From JBKEDS01 sp047975545 (GTDB taxonomy: Bacteria; Bacteroidota; Bacteroidia; Flavobacteriales; Flavobacteriaceae): a DNA stretch of 21,549 bases. The stretch spans positions 1 through 21,549 of the forward strand of contig JBKEDS010000018.1 in the NCBI GenBank assembly GCA_047975545.1, written 5' to 3'. Of this stretch, positions 1 to 7,787 are shown piece by piece (positions within the stretch are counted from its first letter, which is position 1; every line of letters begins with the position of its first letter). Under the pieces are notes generated by a model, which saw only the letters and a program-made list of their open reading frames with translations, made no database searches and was not told the origin of the DNA. The position numbers and the translations under genes are program-made.

Positions 1-99
1 GTGCTTGGTTGCAAAGCTTCGGTTCTTGTTTGTGGCGTAAATGGCATCTGCCCTATAACCTGGATAAGGCTTTGTGCCTTGTAAACGGTAGGTTGTAAA
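1..99 (-). pseudogene. Transposase fragment (DDE type, IS1182/IS5-like), running off the left edge
   Basis: The minus strand, read from about 99 down to base 1, gives an open frame without a start codon. It contains GYRADAIYATNKNR followed by SFATKH at the edge. This resembles the segment around the second catalytic Asp of IS1182/IS5-like DDE transposases, where an 'ADaIY.T..NR' pattern is common; the Asp of RADAIY would be that residue. The frame runs back to a stop near 147, but the residues above about 108 do not look transposase-like, so a junction probably lies there. Only about 33 codons are visible, so the family call rests on one short motif. It is not the same protein segment as the IS5-like transposase at 16961-18285. 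Confidence 0.42.
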
Positions 100-248
100 C
101 GGGTGTCTGGATATGCAAACAAAATTTCCCAAGATTACCCTTTAAAAAACAAGCGTAGAAAAGGCCATAATCTTCCGAGAGAGGAAAAAAGATAAAATCG
201 ACCCTGTAAGCCGGAAATTCTTTGTATTTTCATGATAATCGAAATTAA

Positions 249-288
249 AAACCCCGTTTTTGGCTCTTTTTGGCCGTTTTCGGGGTTT
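249..288. terminator. Hairpin with 8-bp GC-cored stem, possible secondary terminator
   Basis: AAACCCCG (249-256) pairs with CGGGGTTT (281-288) across a T-rich loop of 24 nt. A-rich sequence on the left gives a U-rich tail for transcripts read on the minus strand, so it could back up the hairpin at 308-337. The long loop lowers confidence. Confidence 0.4.
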
Positions 289-307
289 ATTCGTACCTCA
301 ATATACA

Positions 308-337
308 ACAAAGCCCTCGTGTTTACAAGGGTTTTGT
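308..337 (-). terminator. Terminator hairpin downstream of the fucosidase gene
   Basis: ACAAAGCCCT (308-317) pairs with AGGGTTTTGT (328-337), a 10-bp stem with one G-T pair and a 10-nt loop. It lies about 58 bp past the fucosidase stop codon. T-rich sequence on both sides would let it work in either direction. Confidence 0.6.
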
Positions 338-394
338 GTTTTATGAAAGTGCCGAATAAATCCAACCATCCTAAAAAATGTTCCTGCAAATTCG

Positions 395-1924
395 TTATGT
401 TATCGCCTTTTGGTAATCGGCTTTTTTGCCTTTGTTTACTTCCTTTAAGTTTATTTTAATTACAAAGGGCATTTTTTTCTTTAAAACACTTTTGGGAATT
501 TCAATATCGTAAAAATAATTGCCGTATTTGTCCCTGCCGCCATCCCGTACCGTGGCTGCTTTGCCGTTGGCTATAAACTGGGCATGTTCGATAACAAATA
601 CCATATCCTTAACCTTCGATTTTGGTACTTTTACCTTCAGTAAATTATTTACGGGCTGGTTAAAAACGCTTAGGTAAATGTCGTCGTCTTTCTGGGAGGA
701 AAAGCCCCAATCCTGTTTTTCCAGAACCGAATGGTGCGTACCGTAAACGGCTTGGTGGTTTACCTGCATCCATTGGCCTATTTCCTTGGCTATTTTGGTT
801 TCCTCGGAACGGATATTGCCTTGGCCGTCGGGCCCAAAGTTAATAACAAAATTGCCGTTTAACGAGCTGGCCTTAACCGTCATTTCTATTAAGTCGAAAG
901 GTGTTTTTATATAGGTAAGCGTCCAGTCCTTATGGTAGCCCCATTGGTTTTCGGGAATGGTCATGACGCAATCCCAGTCAAAACCCTTGGTGTCCTTCAA
1001 AGTGTTGGGCAGACTGCGCTCGTAGCGTTGGTCGTAATCGTCTATTAGGCGGCCGTTGGCATCCTCGTGCCTGTTGCCTAACTCGTCCGAACGGAAACGG
1101 CTGCCAATAATAAGCCCGGGGTGTTTGGCCCTAAGCTCTAACCCGAGCGCATCAACCCAATCGGCGTTTTTAACCCAAGCCACGTCCCAAGAGCCGTCGA
1201 ACCACAGGCCTTTTATACCGGGGTAATTATCCAATAATTCCAATAATTGGTTACGGGTAAAGGTTTTAAAGGTTTCGTAGCGTTCTTCCTGCGCTTTGTT
1301 TTCAAACGGATTATAATCGGCATTGGATTGGTAGGCTTTTTTTATGTCGGGCGAATTGATGTTCCCGCCCGAAAAATACCCTGGATGGCTCCAATCGATA
1401 ATTGAAAAATACAAATAAACATCGATACCTTCTGCCGTGTAGGCCTCGACCAATTCTTTTACAATATCTTTTTTATAGGGCGTGTTGGCAATGGTATAAT
1501 TGGTAAACTTACTGGGCCACATACAAAATCCGTCGTGGTGCTTGGTGGTAAAAATCATGTACTTGGCACCCATTTGCTTGGCTTGCTTGGCCCACTTTTG
1601 GGCATCGAAGTTAACGGGATTAAATTGTTTGTACAAGTTGTCGTATTCGTCGTGGCTTATCAAGCCGGACGACCGGAACCATTCGGCGGCGTAGGTGGTT
1701 TTTTGCCCGTTCCACTCGCCTCCGGGTATGGCATAAACGCCCCAGTGGATAAATTGCCCTAAACCGTATTCGCGCCAGTGCTGCATGGCGGCATCGGTAC
1801 GCATTCCTGTTCTGTGGGCGCCGTGTTTTAAGGGTATTTCGGCATCGGTGGCGTTTACAACTTGAGCCGTTAAACCCGTGCCTATAAACAAGGCGCATAA
1901 GGTAAATAAAAGTAGGTGTTTCAT
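395..1924 (-). CDS. Secreted alpha-L-fucosidase, glycoside hydrolase family GH29
   Basis: A 509-residue retaining alpha-L-fucosidase expected to release terminal L-fucose from glycans by the double-displacement mechanism of GH29. Residues 1-20 form a signal peptide (MKHLLLFTLCALFIGTGLTA), so the enzyme is periplasmic or exported. GH29 hallmarks in order: FIHWGVYAIPGGEW (about 58-71); TTKHHDGFCMWPS with the conserved His pair (about 126-138); and GLWFDGSWD (about 239-247), whose Asp243 fits the catalytic nucleophile. NFGPDGQGNI (about 362-371) near the end of the catalytic barrel is also typical. The last 100 or so residues look like the small C-terminal beta-sandwich. I cannot assign the acid/base residue with certainty. 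Length is normal for the family. The ATG at 1924 directly precedes the signal peptide. It lies 193 bp downstream of the HTCS regulator on the same strand and probably belongs to its regulon. Confidence 0.93.
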   Translation of the reverse strand: MKHLLLFTLCALFIGTGLTAQVVNATDAEIPLKHGAHRTGMRTDAAMQHWREYGLGQFIHWGVYAIPGGEWNGQKTTYAAEWFRSSGLISHDEYDNLYKQFNPVNFDAQKWAKQAKQMGAKYMIFTTKHHDGFCMWPSKFTNYTIANTPYKKDIVKELVEAYTAEGIDVYLYFSIIDWSHPGYFSGGNINSPDIKKAYQSNADYNPFENKAQEERYETFKTFTRNQLLELLDNYPGIKGLWFDGSWDVAWVKNADWVDALGLELRAKHPGLIIGSRFRSDELGNRHEDANGRLIDDYDQRYERSLPNTLKDTKGFDWDCVMTIPENQWGYHKDWTLTYIKTPFDLIEMTVKASSLNGNFVINFGPDGQGNIRSEETKIAKEIGQWMQVNHQAVYGTHHSVLEKQDWGFSSQKDDDIYLSVFNQPVNNLLKVKVPKSKVKDMVFVIEHAQFIANGKAATVRDGGRDKYGNYFYDIEIPKSVLKKKMPFVIKINLKEVNKGKKADYQKAIT

Positions 1925-2117
1925 TTGAATAAATTTAAGTTAAATATTTAATTTTAAGTTCTTTAAACAACACGACAAAAAAACCGAAAGATTACTGTCC
2001 GCTGTTTTTATTCATGACCTTTTGTGGAGGCCTTTATCTTGGCTTTGCTAAATCCCTCAATGAGGGTTCCATTTTTATTGGTTTATAAAGTTATAATCGG
2101 GCTGTTTTTCGCCCTTA

Positions 2118-5100
2118 CTAATTTTTCTTGTTTTTTAGGGCAAAATCGGTTGGCGTGTTTCCAAATTCCTTTTTAAAGGCGCGGGTAAAGTACGATTGGC
2201 TTTCAAACCCCACACAGGTAACTATTTCGCGCATGGACATGTCCTTTTCAATAATTAAATGGGCTGCCTTTCGTAAGCGGTAACTGGTTATAAACTCGAT
2301 AATGGAGCGCCCCGTTACGCTTTTTATTTTGTTGTACAGTTTGCTGCGGCTCATGGACAGTTGCATGGCTATTTGGTTAACGTCCATTTTGGAGTTGTCC
2401 AGGTTTTTATCCAAAATGGCTATAAATTCCTGAAGGAAATCGTTTTCCCTTTGGCTTGATGTAAGCTCGTGTACCTCGGCAAAAAAGTTTTTGGAGTAGT
2501 ACTCCCGCATTTGCTGTTGTTGTTTAAACACGTTTCGGATAGACAGCCGCAACAATTCGAAATTAATGGGTTTTTCAAAATAAATATCGGCACCCGACCC
2601 AGCGCCTTCAATTTTGCTGTCTATCCCTACTTTTGCGGTTAGCATGACAAATGGAATATGCGAGGTATCAATAGCGTCCTTTACTTCTCGGCAAAGGGTT
2701 ATGCCGTCTTTTTCGGGCATCATAATATCGCTTATAATAAGGTCTATGCGGTGTTTGTTTAGCATTTGGGTGGCTATTACGCCGTTTTCGGCCTCGATGA
2801 TTTCAAAATCGGTCGACAGGAATTCGGCCAGCATACTGCGCAAATCGGTATTATCTTCAACCAAAAGGATTTTCCGTTTGCCAAGCACGTAATCGTCTTC
2901 AACAAAATCATCATTATCGTCTTCTTGTTTTGGTTCGATTAGCTTTTCCTGCGGTGTTATGTAGTTGTATTGTTTTGCGTTTTCAGCCTTCATAAAATCG
3001 CTTTCAGAATACACGGACGCCTCTGCCGGAAGGCAAACCATAAAATCGGTGCCTTGGTGGGGTTCGCTATACACCGTGATATTTCCTTTATGCAATAAAA
3101 CAAGGCTTTTTACCAGCGAAAGCCCTATGCCCGAGCCAAAATTGTGGCTAAAATTTTCGGTATCGGCCTTGTAATAGCTTTCGAAAATAAGCGGTAGGGC
3201 ATCTTTGGAAATACCAACGCCAGAATCGCTTATGGCAATGGCAAATTGTTCTGCTTTTAAATTGGTTTCGCCAATGCTTAAACTGTTTTGGTAACGGGGC
3301 TTAAACTGGTTTTTGGTGTTAAACACGCTAATGGAAATGGTGCCGCCTTCGTTTGTGTTCTTAAAGGCGTTGTCCAGTAAATTAACCACTATTTTTTCCA
3401 AAATATGGGTATCGGCATAAAATTCCTGTGGTGGTTTTGTATTGGTATTAATGTTGAATGTTATGTTGTATTGAAGGGCGTAATCCTTAAAACTAAAGGC
3501 AAGTGTTTCTATAAAACTATTAATATTGGTTTTGGCTACTTGAAAGGGCATTTTGCCACTTTCAACCGTACGAAAATCCATAAGTTCGTTTACAAGCCCG
3601 AGCAACCGTTTAGTATTTCCGTTTAAAATGCGATAGTAATATTCCTTTAGGCCTTCTTGACGGAGTTTTTCCACCGAGGCGCTTATTAACGAAAGCGGCG
3701 TGCGGAAATCGTGCGATATATAGGTGAAAAATTTAAGCTGCGATTGGTGTATTTCTTCCTTTTTTTCCTGATCCAAATGCTCCAAATAAAGTTTCATTTT
3801 TAACTTTTTTTGGTCGTAGTAGTATTTAATAATGGTGTATAAAATACCCGCCAAGATTAAGGCGTAAATGGTGAATGCCCACCAGCTAAACCATGGCGCG
3901 GGCAACCGTTTTATTGTAACTTGTAGGGGCTGGCCCCATAGGCCGTCGTTATTGGCGGCCGAAACCTCGAAGGTATAAGTGCCGGAAGGTATTTTGGAGT
4001 AATACACGTTTCGGTTCATGGCATCGACCTCAATCCAGCGGTTGTCGTAATGTTTCAACCTATACTTAAAGCGGTTTTTTTCTGGTACGAGATAATTGTC
4101 GGAGGTAAAAGTAAACCCAAAATTAGCTTGTTTGTAATTAAGTTTTAGGGCTTTGGGGAATGTTGCGGTTTCGGTAAACAGCGAGTCCGTTGCAACTGGT
4201 GGATTGGCGGTTGTATTGTCTATAAAAAAATTGGATATAATGGCTTTGGGTTTTACTTGGTTTGGGTTAATACTGCTGTTTTTTACAACAGTAAAGCCGT
4301 TGGTGCCACCAAAATAAAGTTGTCCGGCCTTGTCGGTGTAGGTAGCCAAGGGATAAAATACCTGCCCTTGAACGCCGTCCTTTTTGTCGAACCTTAAAAA
4401 CGCATTTGCCGATACGTTATATTTAAACAGGCCATTGTCCGTACCCAGCCATAAATTTTGGTTAAAATCCATGGCCATGCTGTATATGTTTAAAACGTTA
4501 AATTTTAATAGTTCATCAAAAAACTTAAAGTCTCCCGTTGCGGTATTATACCTTACAAGCCCCCTGCTTTCGGTGCCTATCCATAAATAGCCCTGTTTAT
4601 CCATGCACAAGGTTTGCCCCAGTAGCATGGTTTTATCGGGCAGCGCTATGGTTTTTATGTGGCCGCTTTTGGTGTTTAACGCATATAATTTGCTGTACGA
4701 AAGCACCCAAATTACATCGTTGTTTCCCAGGCAGGCATCGAAAATATAATGCCCGTTATTATTTTGGTCAATGGTGTAGTGCGTAAATTGTTTGCTTTTA
4801 AACGCATAGTACGATATTTTTAATTGGCTGGTTTGGTAAACAATCCAAAAGCCGTTGTTGGAGTCCGGTATTAGCTTCCGTAAATCGTTTACCAAAATGG
4901 AATTTGCATCTTTTGCATTGTGCAATACATTGGTAAAGTGTTTGTCCTTGGTGTTGTAATGCCCCAATCCGCCCCTAAAGGTTGCAAACCATAAATTATG
5001 GTCGTTATCTACAATTATAGATTTTACGTTGTCGGACGATATGCTGTTTTGGTTAAAATTGTTGCGGTAATAGTTGTATGCGTTTGTTTTTTTATCAATT

Positions 5101-6203
5101 TGGTTTAAGCCGCCGCCCTCTGTGGCAATCCATAAACTGGTATCGTCTTCGGCAAAACCGCTAACGAGGTTGTGGTTTAATTTGCTATTTAGGGGCGTTT
5201 GGGTTTCAAAATAGGTTTTTCGGTCCAAATTTACATAGCTTACCCCGCCCGAAAACGTGCCAATCCATAGGTTTTTATACGCATCTTCCTCTACGGTCCA
5301 AACCGAGTTGTTGGGCAAGCTAAAAGAGTCGTTTTTGTCGTGCAGGTAATGTTGGTAAGTACTGTTTTTTGTGTTGAACACATACAGCCCCATTTGGCTG
5401 CAAACCCAAATATTGTCGTTTTTGTCGGCCAATATTTTTTTTGAAAAAAGCGCTTGGTTAGCGGGTAAAAAATTAACGTATTCAATAATATTCCCTGTTG
5501 AGGCTTCTATTTTATGAAACGTATTATTGGAATGCAACAACCATAACACATTGTTTACCATACAAAACCCCTTTATAGCTCCATCTTTTTTAAAGGCGTA
5601 GAGCAACTTTGTTTCCTTGGTTTGGTTGTTGTACCTAAAAATATTGCGCCCCCACGACAGTATAAACAAATTTTCTTTGTCGCTTATAACGGAATGCACG
5701 GTAGTTAACGGCTTTCCTTTGTATGAAAACTCTGTAAATACACTGTTTTTACTATCGTATGTTCCAAATCGGTTAGATTCCGATAGTAGTAAGGTGTCAT
5801 CGGGAGCAATGTTAAAAAACGAAATATCGCCTTGTAGCACCTTGGAAAAGGTATCGGTAATATTGTTGTACAGGTACAACCCTTCTGTGGTTACCACAAA
5901 CAATTCGCCTTTACTGTTAACATCAACAAACCTAAAATTTTTTTTGTTTTGGTCGCCTTCTTGGTTAAAATAGTTGCGGTAGCGTTTGTATTTGTAGCCA
6001 TCGAAACGGAACAAATCGTTTTCCATGAGTATCCACATAAAACCATCCTTGTCCTGTTTTATTTCCGAAACGCCATCGTAGTACAAACCGCCTTGGGGCG
6101 AAAACGTATGGAACAAATACCTATCGTTTTCTTGTGAAAAAAGAGGCGTTTGTAATAAGAATAAGATAATACAGAATATGAATTTACATCTGAATATCAT
6201 CAT
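2118..6203 (-). CDS. Hybrid two-component system regulator (HTCS) of the PUL
   Basis: A 1361-residue one-protein sensor and response regulator of the Bacteroidota HTCS type. A signal/anchor segment covers about 7-22. Periplasmic two-component propeller repeats (reg_prop, patterns such as NLWIGT, SLWIATEGGGL, NLWFATFRGGL, YLWIGTESRGL) cover about 40-640. A Y_Y_Y domain follows at about 695-765, and a membrane helix at about 773-795. The cytoplasmic part has HisKA with SHDFRTPLS (His831); a HATPase with NLLDNAFKN, SDSGVGI and GSGIGLSLV; a receiver domain with ILLVEDN and ISDIMMPEKDG (Asp1159) and Lys1191; and a C-terminal AraC-type HTH at about 1255-1355 (SMREIVTCVGFESQSYFTRA). All phospho-transfer residues are present, so it looks functional. 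Such proteins bind a glycan fragment in the periplasm and activate neighbouring sus-type genes. It is divergent from the GH105-SusCD genes and upstream of the fucosidase, which places it as local activator. Ligand unknown. Confidence 0.96.
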   Translation of the reverse strand: MMIFRCKFIFCIILFLLQTPLFSQENDRYLFHTFSPQGGLYYDGVSEIKQDKDGFMWILMENDLFRFDGYKYKRYRNYFNQEGDQNKKNFRFVDVNSKGELFVVTTEGLYLYNNITDTFSKVLQGDISFFNIAPDDTLLLSESNRFGTYDSKNSVFTEFSYKGKPLTTVHSVISDKENLFILSWGRNIFRYNNQTKETKLLYAFKKDGAIKGFCMVNNVLWLLHSNNTFHKIEASTGNIIEYVNFLPANQALFSKKILADKNDNIWVCSQMGLYVFNTKNSTYQHYLHDKNDSFSLPNNSVWTVEEDAYKNLWIGTFSGGVSYVNLDRKTYFETQTPLNSKLNHNLVSGFAEDDTSLWIATEGGGLNQIDKKTNAYNYYRNNFNQNSISSDNVKSIIVDNDHNLWFATFRGGLGHYNTKDKHFTNVLHNAKDANSILVNDLRKLIPDSNNGFWIVYQTSQLKISYYAFKSKQFTHYTIDQNNNGHYIFDACLGNNDVIWVLSYSKLYALNTKSGHIKTIALPDKTMLLGQTLCMDKQGYLWIGTESRGLVRYNTATGDFKFFDELLKFNVLNIYSMAMDFNQNLWLGTDNGLFKYNVSANAFLRFDKKDGVQGQVFYPLATYTDKAGQLYFGGTNGFTVVKNSSINPNQVKPKAIISNFFIDNTTANPPVATDSLFTETATFPKALKLNYKQANFGFTFTSDNYLVPEKNRFKYRLKHYDNRWIEVDAMNRNVYYSKIPSGTYTFEVSAANNDGLWGQPLQVTIKRLPAPWFSWWAFTIYALILAGILYTIIKYYYDQKKLKMKLYLEHLDQEKKEEIHQSQLKFFTYISHDFRTPLSLISASVEKLRQEGLKEYYYRILNGNTKRLLGLVNELMDFRTVESGKMPFQVAKTNINSFIETLAFSFKDYALQYNITFNINTNTKPPQEFYADTHILEKIVVNLLDNAFKNTNEGGTISISVFNTKNQFKPRYQNSLSIGETNLKAEQFAIAISDSGVGISKDALPLIFESYYKADTENFSHNFGSGIGLSLVKSLVLLHKGNITVYSEPHQGTDFMVCLPAEASVYSESDFMKAENAKQYNYITPQEKLIEPKQEDDNDDFVEDDYVLGKRKILLVEDNTDLRSMLAEFLSTDFEIIEAENGVIATQMLNKHRIDLIISDIMMPEKDGITLCREVKDAIDTSHIPFVMLTAKVGIDSKIEGAGSGADIYFEKPINFELLRLSIRNVFKQQQQMREYYSKNFFAEVHELTSSQRENDFLQEFIAILDKNLDNSKMDVNQIAMQLSMSRSKLYNKIKSVTGRSIIEFITSYRLRKAAHLIIEKDMSMREIVTCVGFESQSYFTRAFKKEFGNTPTDFALKNKKN

Positions 6204-6345
6204 TGGTAGGTGCAGTATTACTTAGTTTAACAGTTATTGGATAAAGGTACAATTTTGATTTTCTTTTTCACATTAAAACCAATAACTATAACGAATAAAG
6301 CAAAACATATATCAAAAAAGGCAAACACAAAAAAAGGGTAGCCGT

Positions 6346-6353
6346 TAAATTTG
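6346..6353 (+). promoter_or_regulatory. Candidate Bacteroidota -7 promoter element for the GH105 gene
   Basis: TAAATTTG matches the TAnnTTTG -7 consensus of Bacteroidota sigma factors and lies 30 bp before the ATG at 6384. It is in the 180-bp divergent spacer between regulator and GH105 gene, where the HTCS would be expected to bind. I see no convincing -33 TTG at the right distance, so this is a consensus match only. Confidence 0.35.
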
Positions 6354-6383
6354 TGTTAAACCTTAGTTAATTTATTCTCTTAA

Positions 6384-7601
6384 ATGAAACACCTATCAAA
6401 ATCCATCCTATTTATCCTTTTAATGCTGTTTTGTTTTGGTTGCAATTCAACCCAAAAAGAAGGCGTTACTACCGATGAAACCGAAATTGGCAACGTTGAT
6501 GAAACCGAAACAAGCACCACACCGGACAAGGATTTTTGCAGTATCGATAAAAACGAGGCAACCCTTGCCTTAAACCAAGTAGCCGATTGGCAAATAAACC
6601 ATTTAAATTACAGTACCACTACCAATTTGCACGATAACGGTGTTGGCGCTTGGACCAATGCCACGTTTTACCTCGGGTTGTTGGAGTGGGCCAAAACAAA
6701 AGGCAACGACACGACCTACTTAAAATGGTTAAACGGTATAGGCGAAAAAACCAATTGGGTTATCCCCGCTAATTTTAAGGATTATCCTAAATACCAATTA
6801 TACCATGCCGACGAGTTTTGCATTGCCCAAACGTATTTGGGGCTTTACGATATTAATAAGGACAAACGCCTGTTAACTTCGGCTGTCGAAAGAGCTAATT
6901 GGGTATTAAACAACCCCGGCAACCAAAACATGCAGCACACCAACAAACAATCCTGGACCTGGTGCGATGCTCTTTTTATGGCGCCCCCCGTATATGTCCA
7001 TTTGGCGCAAATTGAAAACAACGAAAAATACCTGCGGTTTATGGACACTGAATTTAAACGCACCTACAACTATCTATATAGTAAGGACGATAAATTATTT
7101 TTTAGGGACGACAGTTATTTTAGTAAAACCGAACTTAATGGTGAAAAAATTTTCTGGGGCAGGGGCAATGGTTGGGTAGCGGCCGGATTGGTAAGCATTT
7201 TAAAGTTGCTTCCAGAAAACTCCGAGTACCGCCCGTTTTACGAAAATTTATTTAAAGAATTTGTGCCCAAATTGGCCGCCTTGCAAAACGAGGACGGCTT
7301 TTGGCACGCCAGCCTTTTGGACCCCGAAAGCTACCCGGCGCCCGAAACCAGCGCAACGGCCCTAATAACCTATGCACTTGCCTATGGTATAAACCAAGGC
7401 CTTTTAGATAAACAAACGTATTGCCCTACATTAAACAAATCTTGGGGCGCTTTATTGTCCGTAATCGATAACGACGGAAAACTAGGCTGGGTACAGCCCA
7501 TTGGCGCCGACCCTAAAAAAGTAACGGCCGATATGACGGCAACCTATGGCGTGGGCGCTTTTTTATTGGCGGGAACCGAAGTGTTGGAAATAGATGAGTA
7601 A
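6384..7601 (+). CDS. GH105-type unsaturated uronyl hydrolase, predicted lipoprotein
   Basis: A 405-residue member of the GH88/GH105 alpha/alpha-barrel group. These enzymes hydrolyse the unsaturated (4,5-ene) uronic acid that polysaccharide lyases leave at the non-reducing end of oligosaccharides. The N-terminus is a lipoprotein signal ending in CFGC (Cys20), followed by an acidic Thr/Glu-rich linker to about 50, so the enzyme is probably membrane-anchored. GH105 features: LHDNGVGAWTNATFYLGLLE (about 82-101), HADEFC (141-146), WTWCDALFMAPPVY (191-204) with Asp195 as candidate catalytic residue by analogy with YteR, WGRGNGWVAAGLV (258-270), and DGFWHASLLDPESYPAPETS (304-323). I favour GH105 over GH88 because of the WCDALFMAPP and RGNGW patterns. 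No polysaccharide lyase is encoded nearby, so its substrate must come from elsewhere in the genome. First gene of the plus-strand set; 186 bp with REP-like palindromes separate it from susC. Confidence 0.88.
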   Translation: MKHLSKSILFILLMLFCFGCNSTQKEGVTTDETEIGNVDETETSTTPDKDFCSIDKNEATLALNQVADWQINHLNYSTTTNLHDNGVGAWTNATFYLGLLEWAKTKGNDTTYLKWLNGIGEKTNWVIPANFKDYPKYQLYHADEFCIAQTYLGLYDINKDKRLLTSAVERANWVLNNPGNQNMQHTNKQSWTWCDALFMAPPVYVHLAQIENNEKYLRFMDTEFKRTYNYLYSKDDKLFFRDDSYFSKTELNGEKIFWGRGNGWVAAGLVSILKLLPENSEYRPFYENLFKEFVPKLAALQNEDGFWHASLLDPESYPAPETSATALITYALAYGINQGLLDKQTYCPTLNKSWGALLSVIDNDGKLGWVQPIGADPKKVTADMTATYGVGAFLLAGTEVLEIDE

Positions 7602-7610
7602 TATAATAGA

Positions 7611-7728
7611 GGGGCTGCTTCGTCATGCTTCCTCGCAATGACGTCATTACGAGGGGTGAGGCACGAACGACGAAGTAATCTGTAATCTGTATTGCAAAGA
7701 TTGCTTCACTATCGTTCGCAATGACGTA
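7611..7728. repeat. REP-like palindromic repeat between GH105 gene and susC
   Basis: The spacer holds a 24-bp near-perfect palindrome, CCTCGCAATGAC/GTCATTACGAGG (about 7631-7654, one mismatch). Outer arms CTGCTTCGTC and GACGAAGTAAT also pair across it. A second unit with ATTGCTTC...GCAATGACG follows to about 7728. The words GCTTC, GCAATGACG and ACGACGAAG recur in the spacer at 15128-15245, so this is a dispersed intergenic repeat family rather than a single terminator. It could fold in mRNA and set relative expression of the upstream gene and susC. Confidence 0.7.
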
Positions 7729-7787
7729 ACAACAATTAAAATTTTAAACAAATCAATATAAATTCCAAATTAACTAAATCGTAACAG

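Larger units (their letters stand above)
109..394. other. Non-coding gap between IS fragment and fucosidase gene
   Basis: I see no credible gene here; the open frames are rich in Phe, Lys and Leu and lack any family signature. The gap holds two hairpins, annotated separately, lying downstream of the minus-strand fucosidase gene. An old IS junction probably lies near 105-130. Confidence 0.6.

Noticed and set aside
135..389. 84-codon minus-strand ORF next to the left edge
   Set aside because: It runs through both terminator hairpins, has no family signature and a low-complexity Phe/Leu/Lys composition, so it is probably not coding.
7611..7728. Possible CRISPR-like or att repeat region
   Set aside because: The units are palindromes with diverged arms, not regularly spaced identical repeats with unique spacers; dispersed intergenic palindromes explain them better.
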